From assembly GCA_037157565.1 (NCBI GenBank), contig JAZHRO010000012.1:5978501-6042500 (forward strand): DNA of 64,000 nucleotides, in the 5' to 3' direction. Positions 43,141 through 53,526 of the stretch are shown here, one piece after another. The notes below the pieces were generated by a model. It was not told the DNA's origin and searched no databases. It worked only from the letters and a program-made list of their open reading frames with translations. The DNA comes from Thalassia testudinum. Lineage: Eukaryota > Streptophyta > Magnoliopsida > Alismatales > Hydrocharitaceae. The translations under genes were made by a program, and so were the position numbers. The first letter of the stretch is position 1, and the number at the start of each line of letters is the position of its first letter.

Positions 43141-44313
43141 AATCAAACCTGTCCTTAAATGGGTTAGCCTACAGACCTACAGACTCTCAAAACCCGTCTT
43201 GAGATAAAGGAACGATTTGATCTACTTCTGTCTGTTCAATCCAACCAGTTAGAAGGAGGGACTGGGGAGAAGGTTCTTCCTTCGGCTTGCACCTCCGGTT
43301 CCTAGTGTACCCCCCAGCCGCGATCGTTTGACTCTGCTCCCCTAGCTAGACATCAGATTGAACAGTAGAAACAGACTAATCGAAAATAATCTCGTTCTGA
43401 GTTCTGAAGAGCGAGTCCAATCCTTAAGGCCAACGTCTACTCTGTTTTATTTAGGGCTAGGTTTGAATGTGCTTTGGAATGTGATGGGCCCTTTAAATGG
43501 GATGTGCCCTTAATGATTGATTGCTTTGTGTGTGCGTGCACAACCAGTGGTTTTCAAGCAAGATTACTTTTGATGTGGTGAATTTTAAGGTTCAAATCTT
43601 GCTTAGTAGCTTTTAGGATTCAACTTTAGGTGTTTTCAATCAAGTTTCGTTGGCACGCCAGGTTTTGCAAGCACAGGTGAAGATATTTTCCTTTAAAGTT
43701 TAAAAAGAATGTGGAGTGCCTGGTAGATCCCTAAGAGTTGAACCTAATTGGCAGCTACTTGATGAGTTGATTTTATTTGAAGTGGTGCGGCCCAAACAAC
43801 TCAAACAACTGGCCTCAAATGCACCACTAAGTTGGGCACACAAAGATGGTTAACTTAGAATGATTTCTACTCTTTTATGTGTTGCTTTATGTGTACTGGT
43901 CCCACAGATCAAAACCCAGTTGAGTAGAAACAAATCAATTTAGTTAAGTGCCTTTAAATGTGGGTGTACATTGTGTATTTGTTGAAAATTACCCCACAAA
44001 ATTATCTTTTTACTTTTTTTTTTTTATATAAATGAAGGTGGAATGAATGTGAGTGAGAATCCAAACAACCAAACTATTCCTAGGATTTATGCAAACACCT
44101 AGGTTAATTGGAATTTGGATTCAATGTGGCGAATGAAATCTATGGAGGGGGAAAGAATGGGTGATAACTTACAAAACCCTTCACAGCACTTTACTCCAAT
44201 CTACCGCTTTTGCTTGCCCCAAAAGAGTACCTGCAATTACAATAAGAAAGGAGAAAAGTGAGGTAAATGATTTGTAAGTTACAAAACGTGAAGAGAAATC
44301 AAAGATCGTTGCC
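43141..44313 (-). other. 5' leader of C
   Basis: About 1.2 kb between PBS and ORF without a long frame. Comparable in length to the leader of B, but not obviously similar in sequence. Presumably holds packaging signals. Confidence 0.55.
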
Positions 44314-44331
44314 TCCCCGGCAACGGCGCCA
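44314..44331 (-). other. Primer-binding site of C (Asp tRNA type)
   Basis: Minus-strand TGGCGCCGTTGCCGGGGA, identical to that of B, three bases inside the 5' LTR. Confidence 0.92.
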
Positions 44332-44334
44332 AAA

Positions 44335-46105
44335 TGTTGAGCGCGAATCTACGCTAACGTGTTTGGTTTTGGAAAACCCCGTCGTTGTAGTTCGAAAGCG
44401 AAGGATTCGTGTTCAACAAATAAAATTTATACCGAAATAAGAATTCCGGGTCGAACACAGGGAGGCGAACGTTTGATTTAAAAAAAACTCCGCGTTTCTT
44501 TTTATTTTGTCACAAAGAAATTCAATTTAAACTATCTAAGTATCTACAACAAATAAAAGAGAGAGAGGGAGTAAGAGAGAGCGAAGGAATACTATACATG
44601 GAAATCAAAATGAGATGTAGAATAGACAAGGAATTTATCATAAAAGAGTTCTTTCATTACAACTAGAAAACATAAAACAATTACTCTAGAAAGCATTAAA
44701 AGAATGGAGGGAAAAATGTCCTCCTCGACGATCGCTCGGAGGACGAATAGACTACTCTAGAAAGCAGTAAATCTATACTAGAAAGCAGTAAAAAGAATAG
44801 GGAGAGAGAAATCCTCCTCGACGGTCGCTTGGAGGACGAGCCGGACGGGACGACGCCTGGACGAAGGAGAACGAAGCGGGACGAAGGAGGACGAAGCAGA
44901 AGAACGGGAACGAAGCAGCACGCCGTCGTCGTCGCGGGATCCACTTCCGAAGGGGGACGAAAATTTGGACTTTATCTCGCGAGAAGCATCCCGGGTGTGG
45001 GACAAGCTTCTCTTGAGCTTTGGAGAGGTAGAGAGGAGAAGGAAGGGATGAAAATTTCGTATGGAGGGGGTCTCCTTTTATAGTTGCAAGGAGTGGGGGC
45101 AAAATGGACATTACATCTTCAAAATAATAAATAAGGGGTCTTTAGTGACGGATAAAACCGTCGCTAAAGCCCCGCCGTCGCCGTCGCCGTCGCCGCCGCG
45201 CCACGCGCGCCCGCTCGGCTACCTGCGCGCGTAACGCAGACGCACGTCCGCGTCGTCTCAGCCGTCCGATCGCAAGATCGGACGGCTTAGATCGCGCCCG
45301 CGCCCGCTGCGTAGCGCGCCGCCCGCGTGCGATCGCGCGCCCACCAGGGCGTCCAATTGCGCGTCGGCGCTATCGGGCGCGCGCGGCCGTTGGATCTTCA
45401 TCCGACGCTCGTGCGCGCCCGCTCGCCCGCGCCTTCGACCCCCTCTCCGCGGCTCGAACCCGCGACCTCCGCTTCGCCCGCAGCTGCGTCGCCGCTGCGC
45501 TACGCGGGCGAAATGGTCGCGCGGACGTTTTTAAACGCGCGCGACCGCAGCCGTTGGATCGAGATCCAACGGCGGAGAGGAGACGTTGCGCGGACTTCAC
45601 AGGACTCCTGCGGCCGATTGGGCGGCTGGGATGGCGCCACGTGGCGCCATCTTGGCCGTCCATCTTCTGGGAGTTGTAGATGGTGCCACGGATGTCGGAT
45701 TGACTCGATTTTTGTGTCGTTCGACTGCGATCGTCGATCCGAATTCATCCGTGTGGTCGGATTTTCCATCTGAAGTGCGGATTTACACCATCCTGGCCCT
45801 TGATCTTCTAGGGTTCCCCGGTCTCTATCTGATGCTACGGATGCCTGATTAGGGCGATCTTGGAGTCGTTGAACTCCAATCGTCGCCCTGATCATATCCA
45901 TACGGTTGGATCTTTGATCCGAGGCCCCGATAAAATATTTGCCCTGTCCAAGCACATAAAAGGAGACAATTAACCTCCATTTTATTCAAACTACTCTAAA
46001 TGCAAGATGATGCATGTAATGCAATATTTATATCATGAAATGCAATCTTATGCTTAAGAACATGCATAAATAGACATTTTAAGTAGTGTAAATGTGTTTA
46101 CATCA
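44335..46105 (-). mobile_element. 5' LTR of C (right copy)
   Basis: 1771 bp, near-identical to the left LTR. The 6-bp length difference comes from one extra CCGTCG-type unit near 45180-45195. All four palindromes and the TATA box (45074-45083) are preserved. Confidence 0.92.
45074..45083 (-). promoter_or_regulatory. TATA box of C, right (5') LTR
   Basis: Minus-strand CTATAAAAGG. This copy would drive the genomic RNA of C toward lower coordinates, through PBS and the long ORF. Confidence 0.7.
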
Positions 46106-46110
46106 GAGGT

Positions 46111-46389
46111 CCGGGTGGTCAGCTGTTTGTGGCTGAGGAGGTGTACACAGGTTGTGAGGTCAGTGTTGGGGGACACAGTCTTCCCGCTGACCTGATTATG
46201 ATACAGATGGAGGACTTTGGTGTAATTCTGGGGATGGACTGGCTGTCCTCTTACCACACCTTGGTGGACTGCTTTGAGAGGAAGATCGTCTTCTCCATAC
46301 CGGAGTTGCCTTCTTTTGAGTTCCATGGGCAGCTAGTGGACGGAGGCTTCAGGTGCATTTCTGCACTTCGGGCCGCGAGACTTTTGGGC
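46111..46389 (+). pseudogene. Protease of A, second half
   Basis: Resumes after C with GPGGQLFVAEEVYTG and GVILGMDWLSSYHTLVDCFE, the ILGMDWL...DC block that closes gypsy proteases. It ends in TAG at 46390. Joined with 38151-38284 at the GAGGT duplication, the frame is continuous, which confirms that C inserted into a then-contiguous pol. Confidence 0.85.
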
Positions 46390-46410
46390 TAGGGGTGTGA
46401 GGGCTTCCTA

Positions 46411-47306
46411 GCTTGGGTGGTGGCGGAGCCCACACCTGTGGCAGACTTCCAGAGTATCCCGGTGGTCAGAAAGTACCCCGACATGTTCCCAGATGAGTTG
46501 CCAGGACTACCGCCCGAGCGTGAGATCGAGTTTGAGATCTCACTGGTACCGAGGACCAGCCCCATTTCTACAGCACCGTACAAGATGGCACCACTTGAGC
46601 TACGAGAGCTCAAGTCTCAGTTGCAAGATCTTCTTGAGAAGGGCTTTGTGAGGCCTAGTGCGTCTCCATGGGGAGCCCCGGTATCGTTGGTAAAGAAGAA
46701 GGATGGTACCCTATGCCTTTGTGTGGATTACAGATAGCTGAATAGGGTTACCATCAAGAACAGGTATCTGCTACCAAGGATTGATGACTTGTTTGACCAG
46801 CTGCGAGGTGCTATGGTATTATCCAAGATAGACTTGAGGTCTGGATACCACCAGTTGAGGATCAAGGAGGTAGACGTCTCCAAGATAGCTTTCTGCACCC
46901 GGTACGGACACTACGAGTTTTTGTCATGCCGTTTGGGCTGACCAATGCCCCCGCTGCCTTCATGGACTTGATTAACCGGGTGTTCAGACCATACTTGGAC
47001 CAGTTCGTGGTGGTATTCATTGATGATGTGCTCATCTATTCTCGAGATCAGGCGCAGCACGGACAGCACTTGCGGATGGTTTTGAACACACTGAGACGAC
47101 GTAGGCTGTATGCCAAATACAGCAAGTGCGAGTTCTGGTTGAGGGAGGTGACCTTCTTGGGTCATGTGATCTCCGGGGATGGCTTGGCTGTGGACCTAGC
47201 CAAGGTTGAGGTAGTGCTCAAGTGGGAGAGACCGCATACAGTTACTGAGATCCGCAGTTTCTTAGGACTGGCAGGCTACTACAGGCGATTTATCAGGGGC
47301 TTCTCG
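46411..47306 (+). pseudogene. Reverse transcriptase of A
   Basis: Blocks in order: [40 protein letters not shown], then CVDYR-TAG-LN (46735, Gln expected), [23 protein letters not shown], and after a 1-base deletion at about 46918, [13 protein letters not shown]. The catalytic [10 protein letters not shown] and [11 protein letters not shown] follow. Both catalytic Asp remain. Tekay-type. The deletion is inferred because ...TTTTTGTCATG lacks the G that would give FLVMPFG. Confidence 0.9.
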
Positions 47307-47909
47307 TAGATTGCACGTCCTATGACACAGCTGACCTGGAAGGACATGCCCTTTACTTGGACAGACGCTTGTGAGGCGTGTTTTCAGGAGCTAAAGGAGA
47401 GGCTGACTTCGGCTCCTGTGCTGCCCATCCCAGACAGTAGTGGCGGGTTCGTTGTATACATGAATGCCTCTTTGTAGGGATTAGGGGGTGTGCTCATGCA
47501 GAGGGGTCATGTTGTCACTTACGCTTCGCGGCAACTAAAGCCCCATGAGCATAGCTACCCTACCCACGGCCTAGAGCTGGCAGATGTCGTCTTCGCGCTG
47601 AAGACTTGGAGGCACTACTTGTACGGTAAGACCTTTGAGATTTTCACAGATCATAAGAGCCTCAGATACTTATTCGATCAGAAGGAGTTCAACATGAGAC
47701 AAAGACGTTGATTGGAGATCCTGAAGGACTATGACTACAGCATTTCCTACCACCCGGGAAAGGCCAACGTGGTGGCTGATACCTCGAGTCGGAAGGCGCC
47801 CGCCCACTTGGCCAGTTTACAAGCACGGAGTTGGAGCCTCATGGAAGAGATGGGCAGCTGGTGGCCCCCAGAGTTACTGGAGCACTATGGGGCAGTGACT
47901 GTGACACGA
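47307..47909 (+). pseudogene. RNase H of A
   Basis: Contains a TAG at 47307 (FS-stop-IARP, Gln expected), [36 protein letters not shown] (47475), [28 protein letters not shown] at 47709 (RR-stop-LE; Trp expected) and the tail VVADTSSRK. Family order is intact. The catalytic D of the (D/N)AS block appears as N and the ADALSR block as ADTSSR. Confidence 0.88.
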
Positions 47910-49076
47910 TAGACAAGGCCAGAGCTGACAAACCGCATCATCACTGGACAGATGGTCGACCCATACTTGCAGTCGTTGCATGATAGAGTATTGTCAAGAG
48001 ACCCTGGGGACTTCTCCTTTACAGACGAGGTGCTGCGCATGAGGGGACAGTTGTGCGTTCCCAGAGATGAGGAGCTGTTAAGAGAGCTCCTGACTGAGGC
48101 ACACGGTTCCAGGTTCACCATACATCCCGGAAACACAAAGATGTACCATGATTTGAGATGTGACTTTTGGTGGAGGGGAATGAAGCGAGATGTAGGTGAA
48201 TTCGTACAGCAGTATTTAGTGTGCCAGCAGGTGAAGGCCGAGCATCAGAGGTCTGCGGGGTCGTTGCAGCCACTTCCAGTGCCAAAGTGGAAGTGGGAGA
48301 GCATCACCATGGACTTGGTGGTGGGCTTGCCCATTACCCAGCGAGGACACGACGCAGTCTGGGTGATCGTTCACAGATTGACGAAGACGGCACGTTTCTT
48401 GCCGATCCGGGTCACCTTGGGACCAGCACAGTTGGCAAAGAGGTATATCCGTGACGTGGTATGTCTACACGGAGTTCCTCGGGAGATCTTATCCGACTGG
48501 GATACCCGTTTTACGTCCCAGTTTTGGGCTGAGTTTCAGCAGGCCTTGGGGACGCGGTTGAGGTTCAGTATAGCATACCACCCCCAGACGGACGGACAGA
48601 CTGAGCGCACAATACAGACACTTGAGGACCTTTTGCGTGCCTGTGTACTGGACTGGAGGGGCTCTTGGAAGGAGCACTTGCCCCTGGTGGAGTTCGCATA
48701 TAATAACCGTTATCACTCGAGCATCGGCATGGCACCCTACGAGGCTCTGTACGGACGAAGGTGTACGGCACCCTTGAGTTGGGTTGAGCTAGGGACCAAG
48801 TGGGAGGTTGACCCCAGGCTGATCCGATAGAGTCAGGAGGTGATCAAGCAGATTCACAGGCGACTCCGCACTGTCAAGAGCAGACAAAAGAGCTATGCAG
48901 ATCGGAAACGTAGAGAGGTACAGTTTGAGGTTGGGAACCACGTCTTCCTTCGCGTTTCACCCATGAAGGGCCTGCAGCGGTTTTGGGTGAGAGGGAAGCT
49001 CGCGCCGTGGTTCGTGGGACCCTTTGAGGTCCTAAAGCGGGTTGGACCCATTGCTTACAGGCTTGCCCTTCCTCCC
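47910..49076 (+). pseudogene. Integrase of A
   Basis: A TAG at 47910 opens it. The H2C2 zinc region has both His (H in EAHGS, H in TIHPG) but its first Cys is Tyr (QQYLVCQQVK; usual QQCLVCQ). The core has all three acidic residues: D in TMDLVVGLP, D in SDWDTRF (usual SDRD) and E in TDGQTERTIQ. The GPFEVLKRVGPIAYRL segment forms the C-terminal domain. TAG at 48828 and 49077 interrupt it. Confidence 0.88.
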
Positions 49077-49079
49077 TAG

Positions 49080-49331
49080 CTTTCTAGTGTGCACGACGTG
49101 TTCCACGTGTCCAACCTCAGGAGGTACGTCGCCGATCCCAGTCACATCCTGAGCCATGAGAGCGTCGAGGGTGACAACCTGACCAACCTCGAGCGGCCAG
49201 TGCAAATTCTCGACAGAGCCGTCCGGAGTCTAAGACGGAAGCAAGTACCCCTGGTGAAGGTCTTGTGGTGGAGCCAACAGTACAAGGAGGCTACCTGGGA
49301 GCCTGAGGCGGCGATGCGGTAGCGATACCCA
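49080..49331 (+). pseudogene. Chromodomain tail of A
   Basis: HDVFHVSNLRRYV is followed by VQILDRAVRSLRRKQVPLVK and VLWWSQQYKEATWEPEAAMR, then TAG (49320) and RYPELF. This is the group II chromodomain of Tekay/Del chromoviruses, thought to steer integration toward heterochromatin. TAG again replaces an expected Gln or similar before RYP. Confidence 0.82.
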
Positions 49332-49373
49332 GAGCTCTTTGAGGGTACATCTTTTCAGACCTGCTTCGATCCT

Positions 49374-49462
49374 CTTTGAGTTTGTTATGTGTATATTGTT
49401 CTTTCTCTGCACCATAGTTAGCGCAAGTTTCGGGGATGAAACTTCCTTTGAGTTTGTTATGT
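49374..49462 (+). repeat. 17-bp direct repeat at the 3' LTR junction of A
   Basis: CTTTGAGTTTGTTATGT occurs at 49374-49390 and exactly again at 49446-49462, ending one base before the 3' LTR. The second copy sits where the G-rich polypurine tract is expected, just after the usual CGGGGATGAAA sequence. Confidence 0.85.
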
Positions 49463-52282
49463 TGTTAGAAACCGAGGCATCAAAACACTTTAAGACGTCC
49501 CAGACGTCTGGAAATAAATTTTTGCGTGCTTAGATCGCGAGTCTGCGTGCGTGCCACGCGCAGACTGAAACCCGTCGCCCTCTTCTTTTTTCTCTCCCCT
49601 TGCCGACCTGCAGACACCTTCCCCCACGCCTACAAATACTTCCCTCCCATCTCCCTCATTCACCACATCCACCCATCTCCTCCTTCCTCCAGTGCGAGCT
49701 CGAGAGCGAGAGTGAGAGCGAGCCACCGCTGCTGCCAGGTGCAGTGGCAGAGAGGAGAGGTGCAGCGAGAAGGAAGAGGAGAGAGCACGCCTGCCGTGAG
49801 GGAGAGAGCTCGCCGGAGCAGCTCGAGGCTGGCCGCCGGGCGTGCAGAGGAGCATTGTGCTGGGGAGGTTCCCCCGGTGTTGCTGCAGCTCAGGCAGTGG
49901 GCGGACGAGCGCGGCGCGGCCGCACGCAGCGGGAAGAAGACGAAGGAGGTTCTGATTCTGGGAATTTTTCCCAGAATCAGACATCTGGACCTACATCCAG
50001 ACGGCGTAGGCAACGTCTGGAGGGAGCTCCAGATGACTGAGAGGTACGTATTTCCTCCTATACCTCCTTTTGCGGATACGGCCATGCAGGTCGTTTCGCC
50101 GAGGTATTGAGACATGTCGTGTTGAGGAAGTTTTCGTCGCACGTGCAGGATTCGTTTCGGGAAGGCGAGGGGACACGCCCTCCCACGCAGTTCAGCCGTC
50201 TGGGCAAGGCACTAGACGGTGGAGAGCGTCTCCGGACATCCGGAGAGGTGGTCGAACATCTGGAACTGGGTCCAGATAGTTCAGCAGGATCCCTGGACAT
50301 CTAAGGAGCAGCGCAGAGTGAGGTATTACCTAGACCACTTTTTAAGACGTCTGAAAGGTGTTCCAGACGTCTGATTTGAGTCAGAGTTGTCGTTTTTGAC
50401 CCATTTAGGGTCCGTTCGAGGTCTGATTTCTACGTTTAAGATTCCGTTCTTCTCAGAATTAGTTTCTCTACTTGTTTGAAATACTTTTATCCTATTCTGA
50501 GTGGTTCCTTGTGATTGATCCCTGTGCTAGGACCTCGTTCTGTTGCAGCTTTGGGGGTTGCGGAGGCATGTGGACCTGCCGATCACGCCCCCATTACTCC
50601 CAATTTTGCGGGTAGAGTAGCTCCCATTAGTTAATTACAAACATTAATGCATCTCTGAAATAAATGATAGATCCCAGGGTATGGCATGAATCCTAGGACC
50701 TGAAAACTAGATTGAATGATAGATCCTAGGGTACGGCATGAATCCTAGGACCTGAAAACTAGATTGAATGATAGATCCTAGGGTACAGCATGAATCCTAG
50801 GACCTGAAAACTAGATTGAATGATAGATCTTAGGGTGTGGCATTAATCCTAGGAACAGAAACACTGAAACGAACGTCTTGAATGCCTGAATTGCAGTCTT
50901 GGATAAGTAGATAGAATAATGATAATTGCCTGTAATTGGATAACAACTGCCTATGAAATGTAGAGTACTGTTGCTAGTAACTATTACATGTAATTCCTGT
51001 TGTTTGGAAACTAAATTCAAGTTGCTTGTATATAATTGGAAAAGAAAGAATAAATGTTGGAAACACGTGCTATATACGAATAAAATTGAAATGATGAAAC
51101 CTAGTATGGCTTGGCCTGAGAAGTATGAGCATGAACCCTATGGGAAATTAGGAGTAGAGCTCCTGGAAAATAAATAGAATGGAACTGGGAAAGTGGATGG
51201 GGAAGTGAGCTGGCCCTTGAGTACGGAGTACCAAGGAGAGCGACTGTCCCCCTATTTAGTGCAGAGCGGAGCTAGTCGCCCCAGGGACCCGGGGTTAGGT
51301 CTGGCCACTTTGTACCGACTTTTGGCGCTCGCGTACACCGTACCGGGGAGAGCTACTAGTGTAGGGAGGGAGCTAGCCATCCTACACCGACTTGTTAGGC
51401 CCACTAGGCAAATCGGGGTAGTCAGGCAAGAGTGTGCGGACTGTGGAGGGGCAAGACCCCTGTTTGGTTACTGTGGAGGGGTTGGACCCCTGTTACTGAG
51501 AGGGCTCTACCCTATACTAGTTCCGTGCTGTGCTTTGGACGCACCCATTAACGGAAACGACTAACCGCGTGCCAGTACGAGGTAGCAACCCATGCATTTA
51601 TCGCGTGTGCCGTAGTCACCGTTACGTCTGTCAGCAACCTTGGGGTGGTTGACTGAGAGTAGGACCACCACGGGGGACTGTCCTGGCCAGAAGAGCACCA
51701 CGTGCGACTTCTACTTTTCGGAAAAGACTACAATCAAGATCGTTCCCACGAGGAACATTCGAGATCAAGAGAAAAACCTGAGAAATAAACCAAGAAAGGG
51801 TAAAATAAAGAAAGAAATTAAAACAACAAGTACTTATTACCTTTATTATTTTCTTAGCTCGCTGGTTGCCACTCTACTCAGCGTTTCGCTGACGTGTCAT
51901 ACTTGTCACCTTTTTCAGGACCAGGTGTTGAGCAGCTAGAGCCTACGACTGCAGAGGGTGCTGGGCCTAATAGAGCCCAATAGTTGTACTTTTGTTGTAC
52001 CCATTTTTCTGTAGTAGTGAGTATTCAGTTACACCTTTGTATTCTTTTATTGTAAACTTCATATTTCTGTACCTGTTTTTAATTCTCTACTGTTGTGGTG
52101 GTGTATACTGTAGTAGTTCTTTTCTTTACTGCTATACTTTTATTACTATTAGTTACTTGCATAGTGAATGTGATTTATTTTACTGCTTTTTGATTACTTT
52201 CTCGTTGGACGACTGGGTCTTGGGATCAGTCGAGTCGGCCCGATTCTCGTTCCTGTAGGGATTTGGGAACCGGGTTGTAACA
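49463..52282 (+). mobile_element. 3' LTR of A
   Basis: An uninterrupted 2820-bp LTR, TGTTAGAAACC...GGGTTGTAACA, followed by duplication CCTGA. It supplies the empty-site sequence for the B insertion. CAGACGTCTG motifs occur at the same places as in the 5' LTR. A 194-codon ORF at 49526-50110 and others are not supported as genes. Confidence 0.92.
50668..50862. repeat. 52-bp tandem repeat, four copies
   Basis: Units start at 50668, 50720, 50772 and 50824 (last partial). The 5' LTR has three copies, so one was gained or lost since insertion. Confidence 0.9.
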
Positions 52283-52287
52283 CCTGA

Positions 52288-53232
52288 TGAGAGGGATCGA
52301 GGTCACTAGAGTTGCGGTTGGAGTTAGCCGATGGAAGAAACGATGAAGGTTTTAGGGCCAAACCGGACTAAAGCACAAGGCCTGAAGCTCCCGGAGCTTT
52401 TATAGAGCTCCAATATGCTCTTAATTCCCAAATTGAGTGAGATTTTCTCCAGAAAATAGAGGAGTTTCCTCTTGCTGAAATGAGAGCTCAATAGAGCTTT
52501 TCAGGCTCCAATCAGGCAAGGCTTGAGGTGCAATCGACAGGGAATCTTTCAAGGACCAATCCCTCCAAATTTGGAGGGATTTAGTTTCCAAATGCAGGTG
52601 CTTTCCCTCTTTAAAGTCGGCGGTCTTTGGGTTTAGGAATCTGTGTGGGATTCAAGCGATAGGGGGCAGTTGTTAAAGAAGATGGCAAAGATAGGGGGTT
52701 GCATGCAAAGAATTTCAAAAGCTAGGGACTTATATGTGAAGAATAGAGTTTTAAGGGATTAGAATGCAAACTAGGTCAAGATAGACTCTGATTGGGCCTA
52801 AATTTTGGTACAAACCTAATTTGGACCCAAGGAATCTAGTGGTGAAGTCAAATTTGAGTTTTGATCAAGTTTGACTGGGAAATTTGCATAGAAACCCAAA
52901 TTTGGGCAGAAATCTGTCTATGACTCTGTTTAATGTCAAAATAGGTTCAAATGGTCAAATCAAAGATACCAAATCTCAAGGATTATTTTTCTATGAATTT
53001 TAGGAGATTTTGATGAATTTTATCCTGACCAGAATCTCTATTATTTAAGCAGATCTAAAATTAAGATTTTGGGTGCTAAATTGATTCTCGAAATGCGTGA
53101 AATGTCGTTCTACCTGCATGGACCTACTTATTAGTATTTAATGCTTAATTGACTTTAGATTAACCCTAGGAAAATCCCATGGTTACTCTGCTTTCATGAT
53201 GTGATGTTTAAACTATATAATTAACCCTGATT
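52288..53232 (-). mobile_element. Solo Athila-like LTR G, second part
   Basis: Resumes after the CCTGA duplication. Similar to the end of the B LTR in order: CCAAATTTT...ACCAACCTAATTT, GGTGAA.T..AATTTGA, GTCAAAATAGGTT, ATTTTTC.ATGAATTTTA. It ends near 53232, followed by the TAATG flank also present at 18447-18451. The expected CA terminus is degraded. Confidence 0.6.
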
Positions 53233-53237
53233 TAATG

Positions 53238-53526
53238 TTCTCTCAGAATGGATATGCATGGAGTTATGACACTCAAGCGACTATGTAGAAGTATTTGTCA
53301 CTTGATTATGATTAATTAAAGATAGTTATAACTCATGATGATATTATTATCAAACTCCTTGGAAATGATCATATTATTTGAGTTCAAATGAACTTTTAGA
53401 AAGGCACTTTTATTTGGAGTAATAATTCTTCCAAGGATGGAGATAATCACAACTTATTCAAACTTTAAGATGTAGTTGCTAAAGACCGACATGTGATTGT
53501 GCCTTCTCGTACCAACACCTACAACT
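53238..53526 (-). pseudogene. L1-type LINE, 5' piece
   Basis: Minus-strand translation reads MSVFSNYILKFE, then a stop, VVIISILGRIITPNKSAFLK, and NNMIISKEF. This corresponds to the FRPIS...K.L..RL...L..II.P.QSAF.KGR...DN...A.E block at the N-terminal side of L1 RT. It is the sequence expected upstream of 18174-18451. Element D begins at its 5' edge; beyond D, LINE similarity is not recognisable. Confidence 0.6.

Larger units (their letters stand above)
38285..46105 (-). mobile_element. Element C: young non-autonomous Athila-like LTR retrotransposon
   Basis: A 7821-bp element on the minus strand, TGTTGAGCG...TTTACATCA, flanked by GAGGT (38280-38284 and 46106-46110). LTRs are 1765 and 1771 bp. 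By eye they differ by three substitutions and one 6-bp GTCGCC-type microsatellite indel. An Asp-tRNA PBS and a PPT identical in style to B are present. The 4.3-kb interior carries one long ORF (41309-43102) but no protease, RT, RNase H or integrase. It therefore needs enzymes in trans, most plausibly from an Athila-type helper. Confidence 0.92.
20027..52282 (+). mobile_element. Element A: Tekay-type chromovirus (Ty3/gypsy), host of B and C
   Basis: Complete in outline: 5' LTR (20027-22471 plus 36248-36629), initiator-Met PBS, gag with zinc knuckle, protease, RT, RNase H, integrase, C-terminal chromodomain, and 3' LTR (49463-52282). LTR ends are TGTTA...TAACA/GTAACA and the target duplication is CCTGA. 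Two later elements split it: B in the 5' LTR and C in the protease. Thirteen in-frame stops, at least one frameshift and damaged active-site residues show that it is inactive. Without the insertions it would be about 10.7 kb. Confidence 0.9.

Noticed and set aside
49526..50142. Overlapping 194-, 164-, 160- and 146-codon ORFs
   Set aside because: All lie in the 3' LTR of A, on both strands of the same GC-rich segment. The 5' LTR has differing versions. No family motif.
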